From the NCBI RefSeq assembly GCF_003353055.1, contig NZ_QKWJ01000055.1, positions 859-49,254 of the forward strand: a stretch of DNA of 48,396 bases, in the 5' to 3' direction. The notes under the pieces were generated by a model. The model searched no databases, was not told the origin of the DNA, and worked only from the letters and a program-made list of their open reading frames with translations. This DNA is from Cupriavidus lacunae. Lineage in GTDB: Bacteria; Pseudomonadota; Gammaproteobacteria; Burkholderiales; Burkholderiaceae. The translations under genes and the position numbers were made by a program. Numbering within the stretch: the stretch's first letter is position 1; each line of letters opens with the position of its first letter. This document shows, piece by piece, positions 8,545 through 17,083 of the stretch.

Positions 8545-8990
8545 GCCAGCATTGGCGGCAACTTTTCACAGGCGCTGCTGCGTGTCATGGCACTGCGCGA
8601 TCCACCCGATCGCATCATCATCGAAGCGAGCGGAGTGTCCGACCCGTGGAAGATCGCCCAGGTTGGGCTGACGGGGCATCGCTTGCGCCTGGACTCGGTC
8701 ATCGTCCTGGCCGATGCGACATCCGTTCGCCAGCAGGCCCGTGATCGTTACATCGGCGATGTCCTGCCAAGCCAGCTGTGCGCCGCCGACCTGCTGCTGC
8801 TGAACAAGACAGACCTCATTGACGAGCATCAGCGCTCCGAGGTTGCGCGCGTGGCTGGACACGGTGGCACCGCGAGCGCCCAACAAAGACACCGTGAACG
8901 GGGCCGTCTCCACGAACATCCTTCGTTTGCCACGAGTTGCCTGCGTCGGCTTGTTTGCAACTCGCCACTCGAGGAAGAAGAAAACATTGC
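8545..8990 (+). pseudogene. Truncated and frameshifted CobW/COG0523 GTPase remnant
   Basis: The fragment starts in the middle of a COG0523 (CobW-type metallochaperone GTPase) protein: IGGNFSQALLRVMALR, then IIIEASGVSDPWKIAQVGL, LDSVIVLADATSVRQ and the guanine-specificity block LLLLNKTDLID (NKxD). The N-terminal Walker A loop and the CxCC motif are absent, so it cannot bind nucleotide. Near 8835 the homology passes to another frame (RAWLDTVAPRAP, VNGAVSTNIL), showing a frameshift, and it fades by about 8990. The upstream edge abuts the acyl-CoA synthetase relic on the opposite strand, indicating a rearrangement join near 8510-8545. Confidence 0.65.
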
Positions 8991-9193
8991 CCCTTCCGCT
9001 TTTCGGAATGGTGCGGACGTGGATCCGTTGAATGCATGTCAGGCGGCACTAGAGCCAGAAGTGCCGGAGGATCTGCAATGGGCAGGTCTGGACGATCCCG
9101 GCAAGACGTGGGCGTGAGGCGTGGACGGTGAGGCCGGTTGCATAGGTCCCAATCCGTCCGCTGAACTCACGCGCCGCCGGTCGCAAGGCAAAG

Positions 9194-9484
9194 TTACTTC
9201 AGGTGAATGAGGACTGTTCCCTCCGATATCTCCGGCGCGCCCACGCCCGTGCTTCCGGCATTTTTCGCGATCCAGTCCTTTGCCTTCTGGACGCTTTCGT
9301 CAGTGCCTGTCTTGTCCTGGCAAACAGTCACCGAGAATCCGCCGTCGCCGCTGCGTGCGAGGGTGTAGCCGACAAAGCCATTGACCGAACGCATCAGTTC
9401 TTCGACCTCAGCCGTGCGCGTCTCCAGCAGATCGAACAACTCCTTTGCACCCTTTCCGGAAAATCTCCTTATAACAGTTTGCAT
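9194..9484 (-). CDS. Antibiotic-biosynthesis-monooxygenase-like small protein
   Basis: A 96-residue protein beginning MQTVIRRFSGKGAKELFDLL and ending ISEGTVLIHLK. The pattern (an initial strand with R-F, a helix ELFDLLETRTAEVEELMR, the central VNGFVGYTLARSGDGGFSVTVCQDK and a helix VQKAKDWI) fits the ABM-like dimeric alpha/beta barrel. A strong ribosome site, AGGAGG, lies 8 bases before the ATG, which fixes the start although the frame stays open to 9802. No catalytic residue is fixed in this family, so enzymatic activity is uncertain. It stands alone; the next gene, an AmiC-like protein, is on the opposite strand. Confidence 0.7.
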   Translation of the reverse strand: MQTVIRRFSGKGAKELFDLLETRTAEVEELMRSVNGFVGYTLARSGDGGFSVTVCQDKTGTDESVQKAKDWIAKNAGSTGVGAPEISEGTVLIHLK

Positions 9485-9945
9485 GATTGCGTCCTCCTGT
9501 TTGACCAGTGAGACAAGCATGCCGCACGAACAATATTTGCAGCATGTAACTTCTCTTTCCGACAGCATGTAGTGCGTGGAAGTAATTGAGAGGGCCGTGC
9601 ACCTGACGTCCGCGACCCATATCAAGTGTAGGAACTGTACCGTCGTAGTAAACGTGAGAAGTGGTGCAATATCCTGCTCTTCAGCCAACGTCTGCAATTG
9701 GCCGGAATGGGCCGCCACCGGAACATCGAAGTTCGGGCACGCGGGGGTTCTTGCATGGCCCGGCGGAAGCGGGACCGGCTCGGTGCGAACTGACAAAACC
9801 AAACAGCCTCCACGAAATCCCGGCGCGGTTCAGCTAGTATGGGAGGGCACCCTTGCTGAAGACAAGTGCTATGCCAAACACATGTGCGAGCACAGCGCAC
9901 AAGCCAGCGCTTGTTCCTGGGTCACCTTCGTGAGGAGAGATCGCC
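9485..9945 (+). other. Intergenic region before the AmiC-like gene
   Basis: These 461 bases between divergent genes contain open frames only as shadows. The part near 9830-9945 is the probable promoter region of the AmiC-like gene. I see a TAGTAT at about 9834-9839 as a possible -10 element, but no matching -35 at standard spacing, so no promoter is claimed. Confidence 0.3.
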
Positions 9946-11058
9946 ATGAAAGGATCATCTATCAAGGTGGGGGTCATCACAGACCAGACCGGTCCGCTCT
10001 CGTTCATGGGTATCGCCAATGCCAATGTCGCGAGGATGGTGATCGACGACATCAATGCAAAGGGTGGCTTGCTCGGGCGACAGGTCGAGTTGTTTCTCGA
10101 AGACAGTGAAACCACAGATAGCGTGGCGGCGGCCAAAGCGACCACGCTGGTGCAGCAAGATCAGGTCGATGTAATCCTCGGCGGCATTTATAGCTCCACC
10201 AGGCAGGCCATCAAAGGTCCTGCGGTAGTGCAGGGCAAAAAGCTCTACATTTACCCGGAGCAATACGAAGGGCAGGAATGTGACCCGCTCATCTTCTGTA
10301 CCGGTCCAGTGCCTGCCCAACAGGTCGAACCTCTCATTCCGTGGCTGATGCAGGAAACGGGGGTGAAAAAATTCTATTTGCCGTCGGGCGACTATATCTG
10401 GCCGCACACGATGAACAGGAAAGTCCGTCAGGTGGTCACGGATAATGGTGGCGAGATAGTCGGAGAGGAATACTTTCCACTCGATCACGCCGACTATGGC
10501 GGGACCATCGACAAGATCATGTCCAGTGGCGCGCAGGTGGTATTCAATACTATCGTTCCACCCGGGCTCACCCCATTTCTCGCCCAGCTTCATGACTCCG
10601 GCTTCGCGAAGCGAGGCGGACGCATCATCTGCACGTACTTCGACGAGAACTTCCTGAACCTGGTGCCAGCCGCACATGTGGAAGGTCTGTACAGTTGTCT
10701 CGACTACTACCACGACGTCAGCGACTCGTTCAGCAAGAACCTGGTCGGGCATTACGACACGCTCTATCCGGGCAGTGCCAAATTCACAGCTGGCAGTGCG
10801 TGTTCCGGGCTGTACCGAGGGCTGAGGCTCTGGGAGGCTGCCGTGAAAGAGGCCGGCTCGCTAAATCAAGACGATGTCATCAAGGCACTGGACCACGCGA
10901 GGATCGCCGAGGGACCGGGTGGTCCGGCCGAGATGGTTCCGGGCCAGCATCATGTCCGGATGAACATGTACCTTGCCCAAGCGTATGACGGGAATTTCAG
11001 GATCGTCAAGAGCCTCGGGGTCATCGATCCGAAAGAGTGCGTGCAGGGTGCCGGATAA
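9946..11058 (+). CDS. AmiC/UrtA-like ligand-binding protein without signal peptide
   Basis: A 370-residue type I periplasmic-binding-fold protein. It opens directly with the fold's first strand, IKVGVITDQTGPLSFMG, followed by ANVARMVIDDINAKGG and GRQVELFLEDSETT, the block DVILGGIYSSTRQAI and the second-lobe segments KFYLPSGDYIWPHTMNRK and QVVFNTIVPPGLTPFL. The similarity is to the amide/urea branch (AmiC, UrtA, FmdD). Unlike transporter receptors there is no signal peptide: the ATG is well placed behind GAGGAG, with no hydrophobic segment before the fold. AmiC itself lacks a signal and acts as a cytoplasmic ligand sensor controlling the antiterminator AmiR, so a sensor role is possible. No AmiR, permease or ATPase gene adjoins it. 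Confidence 0.8.
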   Translation: MKGSSIKVGVITDQTGPLSFMGIANANVARMVIDDINAKGGLLGRQVELFLEDSETTDSVAAAKATTLVQQDQVDVILGGIYSSTRQAIKGPAVVQGKKLYIYPEQYEGQECDPLIFCTGPVPAQQVEPLIPWLMQETGVKKFYLPSGDYIWPHTMNRKVRQVVTDNGGEIVGEEYFPLDHADYGGTIDKIMSSGAQVVFNTIVPPGLTPFLAQLHDSGFAKRGGRIICTYFDENFLNLVPAAHVEGLYSCLDYYHDVSDSFSKNLVGHYDTLYPGSAKFTAGSACSGLYRGLRLWEAAVKEAGSLNQDDVIKALDHARIAEGPGGPAEMVPGQHHVRMNMYLAQAYDGNFRIVKSLGVIDPKECVQGAG

Positions 11059-11151
11059 GCCAACCGCCCGATCCGCTCAGTCGTCCGTCGACGAGCGGTT
11101 GGTGGGAACCGGCCTCCCCTTCTCAAAGAAAATGGGCTGTGAAGCGCGGGC

Positions 11152-11460
11152 CTAAACTTCCTTCGTGTCGAATATGAGCATGTCAACGCCGGCCTTGGCA
11201 AAATTGGCGACGTCTGCTGCCGCTGCGGCGCCCTCCGGCGAAGCCATTGCCTGCTGGAGCGCCGTCAGCGAATCAAAGCTCAGCACCGCAACCAGGTGGA
11301 ACGGCGAATCGCCGCCCGGGCTTGCAACCGGGCCGCTGCTGACCTCGTAGCGCCGCAGGCCGGCGATCTTCTTGGCGATCGGAACATGGGTCGAGAAGTA
11401 ATAGGAATCGAACGCCGCCGTGTCCGCAGGCTTCTTGTATAGCACCACTAGCTTTGCCAT
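11152..11460 (-). CDS. EthD-family protein
   Basis: A 102-residue EthD protein: the start MAKLVVLYKKPADTAAFDSYY, then STHVPIAKKIAGLRRYEVSSG with the conserved H-x-P-x-x-K-K, and FHLVAVLSFDSLTALQQAM. EthD domains form small dimeric alpha/beta barrels; the founding member is required for ether degradation by a cytochrome P450 system, and others of the family are decarboxylases or dehydratases. No P450 or ferredoxin reductase is found next to this gene, so the role here is open. It converges with the AmiC-like gene, whose stop is about 95 bases away. Its start is the only ATG in a suitable position. Confidence 0.8.
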   Translation of the reverse strand: MAKLVVLYKKPADTAAFDSYYFSTHVPIAKKIAGLRRYEVSSGPVASPGGDSPFHLVAVLSFDSLTALQQAMASPEGAAAAADVANFAKAGVDMLIFDTKEV

Positions 11461-11710
11461 CGTGGTTTCTCCAAACGTGAGTTAGACAGAGCCTGAGCTC
11501 GCTAGGGATCAGTACAGGCATCAATGCAACCGGCTGGCAGCCGACCGTTGACCTGCATGCCGGGTAGTACTTGGGACTTGGCTTACGAGGGCGCGAGCCG
11601 GTTTCGTATAAGCTCGCTCACCTTGTTTGGGATTGTCGTGCTAGCCAAAGATATTGCGGCCGCTGTGCCTGGCGCGCTCCGTTTGGTCTTCGGCACAAGC
11701 CGACTGACTC

Positions 11711-11911
11711 TTACCGAATGCGGCGCACGGCTTCGAGCATGGAATGCCCTTGACTTGTCAGGCGGGGGTAGGCGTGGTCGCTAGCATGACCATGCTCCAA
11801 CGTGACCAGCTTGTGCGCCAACAAGGTGTCCAGTTGCTCGGGCTCGAGGTCGTCGATCTCCTGCGCGTCGCCAAGCAGCAGTAGCGCGGCGATTTCATGC
11901 GGGCTTAACAT
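11711..11911 (-). CDS. Small unknown protein (66 residues)
   Basis: A short acidic protein, MLSPHEIAALLLLGDAQEID, followed by LEPEQLDTLLAHKLVTLEHG and a C-terminal LTSQGHSMLEAVRRIR. The pattern of helix, LDTLL-HKLV helix and LTxQGHSML resembles the winged-helix-like small proteins annotated as hypothetical in Burkholderiales, where Q-G-x-x-x-L often closes a recognition helix. The start is supported by AAGGAGG 6 bases upstream. I do not assign a function. Positions 11461-11710 (250 bases) hold no other supported gene. Confidence 0.6.
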   Translation of the reverse strand: MLSPHEIAALLLLGDAQEIDDLEPEQLDTLLAHKLVTLEHGHASDHAYPRLTSQGHSMLEAVRRIR

Positions 11912-12204
11912 GTCGGCCTCCTTTGTCGTGGTTGGAAAAAACGAACTACGACTGCTGCCCCGAGCTCGATGCCACAGTGGACGGTGGCGACGGCGGGGGG
12001 TGCCTCGGTGCGAGGATGCGCGGGGAGCGTGCACCGAACGGCCACAATAGACGTCTTTGTCGCCGGCATCAAGTCAGTTATATGCGGCAATGCCGCAAAG
12101 TGAGGCAGCGGCCAGAGTCTCGAAAGGTGGTTGCCACGGGCACGCGGCTTGCTCGCGGCAGGAATCCGGGGACGTTGCCCTCAGGTGATTGCCCTGAGCA
12201 GGCG

Positions 12205-12430
12205 AACGCAAACAATCTCCGGCGGCGTCACGATCAACGACTGCATCTGGCACTTCGGCCAGGAGTCGCAGCCTTTTGGCGGCGTGGGCGCCAGCGGCAT
12301 GGGCGCCTACCACGGCGAATGGGGGTTCCGGACCTTCAGCAAGGAGAAGCCGGTCTTTCTGCAAGCGCCGGTGAATGGCGTCGGCTTGCTGCACCCACCC
12401 TATGGCAAGACGTTCGAACGGATATGGCGG
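12205..12430 (+). pseudogene. C-terminal remnant of a coniferyl-type aldehyde dehydrogenase
   Basis: The frame reads ISGGVTINDCIWHFGQE, then QPFGGVGASGMGAYHGEWGF and RTFSKEKPVFLQAP, the unmistakable end of an aldehyde dehydrogenase of the coniferyl aldehyde dehydrogenase branch (CalB-like). The catalytic Cys and cofactor domains, about 350 residues, are absent: upstream of about 12205 the similarity stops. Downstream it stops after PPYGKTFERIW and the sequence changes frame and family at about 12430. Positions 11912-12204 hold nothing recognisable. Confidence 0.7.
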
Positions 12431-12794
12431 GGAAAGCTGGACCTATCTGCAAACCGGCTACAAGGGCTCGTTCTGGACGGGCGCCGCTGACAAGGACGGG
12501 AATTTGCTGGTGGCAGGGATGCGGGGCACGATCTACCGTAGCGTCGATAACGGCCAGTCGTGGACCAGAATGCAGACCGGCGTCAGCAGTTCGATTACGG
12601 ATCTGGTGACGACAACTGATGGCATTGCAGCGGTGGGGTTGGAGGGCGTTGCCTTGCAGAACACGAAGGGCGGGTCGTTCGCCCCGTTCACACAGGCGAC
12701 CCAGGCGGATTGGGCCGATCTGACGGCGGCGGTTCTGGCAAAGGATGGGAAGCTGGTGATGTTCTCCGGCCAGGGACCGGTCAGTCCCCGCTGA
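12429..12794 (+). pseudogene. C-terminal remnant of a Ycf48-like BNR-repeat protein
   Basis: Immediately at the join with the aldehyde dehydrogenase end, a different frame starts GGESWTYLQTGYKGSFW and contains the BNR-repeat signature VDNGQSWTRMQTG, preceded by LLVAGMRGTIYRS. It ends with VMFSGQGPVSPR and a stop. This is the last part of a Ycf48-like or sialidase-fold beta-propeller protein, of the kind found next to RND-type exporters. The N-terminal signal and first blades are missing and the reading frame is open only by chance through the foreign part. Confidence 0.65.
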
Positions 12795-13095
12795 ATGATC
12801 CCAGGGCTATTGCCTTCCCGCATTGCAACAAAAATCGGGAGCCGCGCGACGATCGGCACGTTCGCTGTATATGGGGTCCATGGTGACAACACCAATGCTG
12901 TTGGCGAGTTCAACGTCTATGCTCTCAATGTCGGCAGGATGAAGGTGCCGGGGTGCTACGCAGACCGCTTCCGCCGTGGCTATAGCCAGGCAGAGACTGG
13001 GTTGGCGGGCCACAGCAGCGGCGACGTCGTTTGCGGCGCAGCAAGAGCAAGAGCCGGATCGGCGCTTGAGGGGTCAAGGATATCGAGGAGCAGCG
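12795..13095 (+). other. Upstream region of kup
   Basis: About 300 bases between the BNR relic and the Kup start. An open frame at 12795-13115 has no recognisable protein, and the Kup frame itself stays open back to 12976 without a conserved sequence. No promoter pair or riboswitch was found. Confidence 0.3.
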
Positions 13096-15012
13096 GTGGA
13101 TTCCTATGCCATTAGCGGTGAAACGCCAGGCGACTCGCACCTGCAGCAATCCCGCGCAGCCCTCACGCTTGCTGCCCTGGGCGTCGTCTACGGCGATATC
13201 GGCACGAGCCCCCTTTATGCGGTCAAGGAAACCTTCAATCCAGCCCACGGGATCCCCCTCGTCACCGAGAACATACTTGGCGGCATCTCCGCGATCCTGT
13301 GGGCGCTGATGGTGGTCGTTTCGCTCAAGTACGTGATCCTCATCATGCGGGCCAACAACAGAGGGGAGGGCGGCATCATGGCACTGCTCGCGCTCGCCCT
13401 GTCGTCCGTGAAAAAGGTCGGTCGTTCCCCGACGCCGATCCTGCTCGTGGGATTGTTCGGCGCCTCGCTCTTCTATGGTGATGCCGTGCTGACACCTGCC
13501 ATGTCGGTACTCTCGGCGCTCGAAGGCATTGAGGTGGGCACTACCGCGCTGCAGCCTTATATCTTGCCGGCATCCGTGGGTGTGTTGATCGCGCTGTTCG
13601 TGTTCCAGCGGCATGGCACCGCCGCCATCGGCGCGCTGTTCGGGCCTGTCACGATCGTATGGTTTCTCGCTCTTGCCGCTGCGGGCATCCACGGCATTGT
13701 CCAGTATCCCGCTGTCCTGGGCGCGCTTAGCCCGCTGCACGCGCTCGGTTTCGTTACACAGCACGGGTTCGCCTCGTTCGCGGTGCTTGGGGCGGTGCTG
13801 CTCGCGTTCACCGGTGCCGAAGCGCTTTACGCCGATATGGGGCATTTCGGCAGTGCCCCGATTCGCCTGGCCTGGTTCGGCCTGGTATTCCCGGCGCTGG
13901 CGCTCAACTACCTGGGGCAGGGCGCCCTCATCATTGTCAATGCAAAGGCGATCGGGAACCCCTTCTACCTGCTCTATCCGTCGTGGGCCCTGTATCCGAT
14001 GGTTGCCCTTGCAACCGCCGCAACAGTGATCGCGTCGCAGGCGACGATCTCGGGTGCCTACTCGCTGACGAAACAGGGAATCCAGCTAGGCTATCTGCCA
14101 CGCATGAACGTGGTGCACACATCAGAACGTGCCATCGGTCAGATCTACATACCGACGCTCAACGGGATGTTGCTTGTTGCGGTTCTGGTTGCCGTGCTCG
14201 GCTTCGGATCTTCGTCCAATCTCGCTTCGGCATACGGTGTCGCAGTCACCGGAACGATGTTGACTACGACCATTCTCACCTTCTTTGTGATCCACTACGG
14301 TTGGCGCTACAACCTGCTGCTAAGCCTCTTCGCAACCGGGTTCTTTATCGCGGTGGATATGGCTTTCGTTTCCTCCAGCCTGTTGAAGGTTGCCGAAGGT
14401 GGCTGGTTCCCGCTCGTTGTCGGGGCCGGGATGTTCGTCGTGATGCTGACATGGGTCCGCGGCCGGCAAGCCCTGCTGGATCGGCTCCAAAGCACCGACA
14501 TACCCCTTAAGTCGTTCCTGGATTCGCTGTTTCTCTCACCGCCGCCGCGTGTGCCCGGCACGGCGGTGTTCCTCACCCCGACACCGGATGTGGTGCCGCA
14601 TGCGTTGATGCATAACCTCAACCATAACAGGGTGCTACATGAGCGCGTCGTGTTCCTTACCGTGAAGATGAAGGATGTGCCATCGGTGCCGGTGACCGAG
14701 TGCGCAGCCGTCGAAGCGCTTGGTCATGCCTGCTACCGGATGACATTGCGCTTCGGCTTCATGAACCGGCCCGACATTGCGCAGGCGCTCGCTGCACTGC
14801 CTCCAGCGTCAGGCCTGGAGTTTGACATCATGGAGACCTCGTTCTTCCTGAGTCGCGAGACCATTGTCCCTGCAGCCAGCGTCCCCAGTGGCATGGCGCC
14901 ATGGCGTGAACGACTGTTTGCCACGATGACCAGGAACGCCGGCAACGCTGCCGATTACTTCAACATACCGGCAAATCGCGTGATCGAGATTGGCACGCAG
15001 ATCCAGTTATAG
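13096..15012 (+). CDS. kup: Low-affinity potassium transporter Kup
   Basis: A 638-residue KUP/HAK/KT potassium uptake protein, an inner-membrane proton-coupled potassium transporter. The signature LGVVYGDIGTSPLYAVKETF starts near residue 29. ANNRGEGGIMALLALA follows, then about twelve membrane helices to about residue 465, including TGAEALYADMGHFG and FPALALNYLGQGAL. A cytoplasmic C-terminal domain of about 150 residues contains DIMETSFFLSRETI and ends NRVIEIGTQIQL. The length matches the E. coli protein. The frame is open 40 codons further upstream, but the GTG at 13096 is chosen because GAGGAG is 5 bases upstream and conserved sequence begins just after it. It stands alone in the window. 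Confidence 0.95.
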   Translation: MDSYAISGETPGDSHLQQSRAALTLAALGVVYGDIGTSPLYAVKETFNPAHGIPLVTENILGGISAILWALMVVVSLKYVILIMRANNRGEGGIMALLALALSSVKKVGRSPTPILLVGLFGASLFYGDAVLTPAMSVLSALEGIEVGTTALQPYILPASVGVLIALFVFQRHGTAAIGALFGPVTIVWFLALAAAGIHGIVQYPAVLGALSPLHALGFVTQHGFASFAVLGAVLLAFTGAEALYADMGHFGSAPIRLAWFGLVFPALALNYLGQGALIIVNAKAIGNPFYLLYPSWALYPMVALATAATVIASQATISGAYSLTKQGIQLGYLPRMNVVHTSERAIGQIYIPTLNGMLLVAVLVAVLGFGSSSNLASAYGVAVTGTMLTTTILTFFVIHYGWRYNLLLSLFATGFFIAVDMAFVSSSLLKVAEGGWFPLVVGAGMFVVMLTWVRGRQALLDRLQSTDIPLKSFLDSLFLSPPPRVPGTAVFLTPTPDVVPHALMHNLNHNRVLHERVVFLTVKMKDVPSVPVTECAAVEALGHACYRMTLRFGFMNRPDIAQALAALPPASGLEFDIMETSFFLSRETIVPAASVPSGMAPWRERLFATMTRNAGNAADYFNIPANRVIEIGTQIQL

Positions 15013-15078
15013 ATCGTCTCGTGCCCAGAGGATTATCGGGAACACGCAGCCTGGCTGTTCTCATCATGGATTCAAGGC

Positions 15079-15582
15079 TTAGGTCAAGGGGCGTTCTTGC
15101 GACGCGGGCACATCCTGCTCAACCGATGGTTGGGCGACTGCCGGAATCGGGGCGCCAGGAACGAGCCCGTAGCTGGACATGACTGCCAACAACTTCTGGC
15201 GGTCTGGCGGCCCGCCGGCGTTCACAACTCCCTGTACATCCAGAAAGTATTGCGCACCCAGGTCAGGGGTAAGGACGATCAGCGCCTTGGCAGTGGCTTG
15301 ATGAGGGTTGCTGAACGCATGAACGGAGCCCTTGGGTGTGTGCATCCACTCACCCGGTGCCAGATCCCTGACAACACCGTCAACGGAATAACGGATGAGC
15401 CCCTCCAAGGCGTATATGCATTCTTCATTGTGGGTGTGACTATGTGGCGGCGGAACGTTTGCTCCCGGGGCGATCGTCAACTCGAAGACGCCCATGCCCT
15501 TCGTGGCGGATCCGTCTATGAGATAGCGCACTGTCAGGCCACCAATTGTGATTGGCTCAAGAGCGGATACGTCTGTGGTCAT
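15079..15582 (-). CDS. Cupin-domain protein
   Basis: A 167-residue single-domain cupin. The first metal motif is PPPHSHTHNEECIYALEGLIRY, with His residues and Glu ligands in the G(X)5HXH(X)3-4E(X)6G order, and the second is around PGEWMHTPKGSVHAFSNPH. The C-terminal third, rich in Pro and Ala, is poorly conserved and may be flexible. The start is placed at MTTDVSALEPITIGG; an ATG ten codons further upstream is possible. No enzyme is defined by this pattern: such cupins include dioxygenases, isomerases and sensors. It converges with kup, separated by 66 bases. Confidence 0.75.
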   Translation of the reverse strand: MTTDVSALEPITIGGLTVRYLIDGSATKGMGVFELTIAPGANVPPPHSHTHNEECIYALEGLIRYSVDGVVRDLAPGEWMHTPKGSVHAFSNPHQATAKALIVLTPDLGAQYFLDVQGVVNAGGPPDRQKLLAVMSSYGLVPGAPIPAVAQPSVEQDVPASQERPLT

Positions 15583-16012
15583 CGCGAATACTCCGAACAG
15601 GAAAGGTGTCATCAGCGGCGGCGCCGGGGCAACAAATCTGAGATGCCTGGCTACCAGGCCTGGCGCAGACGACTGGGTCGATAGTACAAGCATACTGTCT
15701 GCAGCCGAGCGCACAAGAATGTGCGGCCGCCCACGGAAGAAGCTGATTGAATCTGCAACCGGTTCGACCGTCTGGGTACACTGCCTGCCCTTGACTGCTG
15801 GACTGTGGGCACACCGTGGCGCATGCGGGCAGGCGTCGAGCTGTGTTTGCCAGTTGTTCGGCTCATTCTGGCATCCGTTCAGCGAGGTTCCAACGGCCGC
15901 AATTGGGGCCCGGCCAAGCCAACTTCCTGAAGAGTGTCTCCATCCTTGGCGGCATGCTGGTTATCCTTGCCACGGAATCATCGCGCGAGCAGGCAAAGAA
16001 CTGATGACTGAG
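15583..16012. other. Gap between cupin and DUF1275 genes
   Basis: About 430 bases with open frames on both strands but no recognisable domain, start site with a good ribosome site, or RNA motif. It may contain the promoter of the cupin gene on the minus strand. Confidence 0.3.
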
Positions 16013-16786
16013 TCAGGCAGGCACAGGCTTGGCTTGCCACTGCTGGCGGCATAGCGCCGCTAACATGAGTACCGGCAGCAAGACACACCAGAAGCTAATG
16101 GCAGCGAATGCCAATGCACCCAGCACGGCTCCGGCAGCAAAGCCCGCCACAGCCGGCAGCATCTTACGCAGGCGCGCGCGGATCGCGCCCGCTTGCTCGG
16201 GCCCGGCTGTCAAGAGGTCAACCAAGTCGATCACGATCTGGGTAGTGTTACCGGTCATAATAGTGGTGGGTCCCAGGTCGGCCAGCGCGGTACGGGACAG
16301 TGCGTTCTGGATGCCCATCGCCACGACAGCTAACATGCCGGCCAGCGTTGCCAGCGAAGAGCCGGCACTGAGGCCCGCCCGGGCGAGCGTTGCCAACAGG
16401 CCAGTGCCCACAAACAGCAACAGGAATACGCATTCGATGGCAAGCAGCACGGCCACGGCCGGACGCCGGCGCTGCACCAGCCACGACTCGAGCAGCCGCG
16501 TTGTCGCAACCGCTCCAGCAAAAGCGGGCAAGGCAAGGAGCTTGGTCGCCAACCCCTCGGAGCTTCCTGTCAGTTCCACCCCGATCATGATGAAGTTGCC
16601 CGTGACGTGAGCCGTGAACAGCCCGAACAGGGAAATGAAGCCGACCACGTCCACAAAGCCAGCAACATATGACAGCACGCAGCCGTGCACGCTATTGTTA
16701 ATGGGCTTGTGGCTCTCCGGAAACGATGTCCTCCCGACTTCCTTCATCGGCTTATCTCTGCTCGCGTCCGCGCTACGGCTCCCCAT
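16013..16786 (-). CDS. DUF1275 (YoaK-like) membrane protein
   Basis: A 257-residue membrane protein of the DUF1275 family. It has the family opening LSYVAGFVDVVGFISLFGLFTAHVTGNF and a second conserved block MGIQNALSRTALADLG followed by TIMTGNTTQIVIDLV, with about six hydrophobic segments overall. The start is the ATG at 16786, which overlaps the preceding XapX stop as TGATG, indicating translational coupling; the frame is open to 16900 but that part is the other gene. A second ATG at 16747 would remove 13 residues. The family's function is unknown. It is the last gene of the operon amidohydrolase-DoxX-XapX-DUF1275. Confidence 0.85.
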   Translation of the reverse strand: MGSRSADASRDKPMKEVGRTSFPESHKPINNSVHGCVLSYVAGFVDVVGFISLFGLFTAHVTGNFIMIGVELTGSSEGLATKLLALPAFAGAVATTRLLESWLVQRRRPAVAVLLAIECVFLLLFVGTGLLATLARAGLSAGSSLATLAGMLAVVAMGIQNALSRTALADLGPTTIMTGNTTQIVIDLVDLLTAGPEQAGAIRARLRKMLPAVAGFAAGAVLGALAFAAISFWCVLLPVLMLAALCRQQWQAKPVPA

Positions 16787-17082
16787 CAGCGTGAGACGTC
16801 GTCCCGTTCGACGGTGCCGTTGCTCCGGGTGCCTCCAAGTTCCGCCACAACCTTGGGCGGCGCGCCTGAGATCTTGGGCACGCATTCCGTGCGGAACCAC
16901 GCCACGGTGATCGGCTCACCGGCTATCACGCGTTTGACCGTCGGCACGACCTGCTCGCCGATCAGCATGCCAAGCAGACCGAGCAGTGCGATTGCCGGTG
17001 GCGCGGGTGAACGCACTTGCAGTAGGGCATAGATGATCCCGACGAGGATCCCCGCTCCGAACGACACGAGATAGAGCTTCAT
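16786..17082 (-). CDS. XapX-domain membrane protein (first copy)
   Basis: A 98-residue protein with the short XapX (DUF1427) domain: two hydrophobic segments, LVSFGAGILVGIIYALL (about 4-20) and PAIALLGLLGMLIGEQVVP (about 29-47), separated by the conserved QVRSPAPPA. The C-terminal half is soluble and carries no recognised motif. It starts one base after the DoxX stop (TGA-A-ATG) and overlaps the DUF1275 start, so the three are translated in series. XapX was named from xanthosine phosphorylase operons, where its role is not established. A second copy lies at 21604-21894. Confidence 0.85.
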   Translation of the reverse strand: MKLYLVSFGAGILVGIIYALLQVRSPAPPAIALLGLLGMLIGEQVVPTVKRVIAGEPITVAWFRTECVPKISGAPPKVVAELGGTRSNGTVERDDVSR

Positions 17083-17083
17083 T

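Noticed and set aside
12925..13845. 306-codon minus-strand frame
   Set aside because: Antisense to kup; His/Arg/Gln-rich composition typical of shadow frames.
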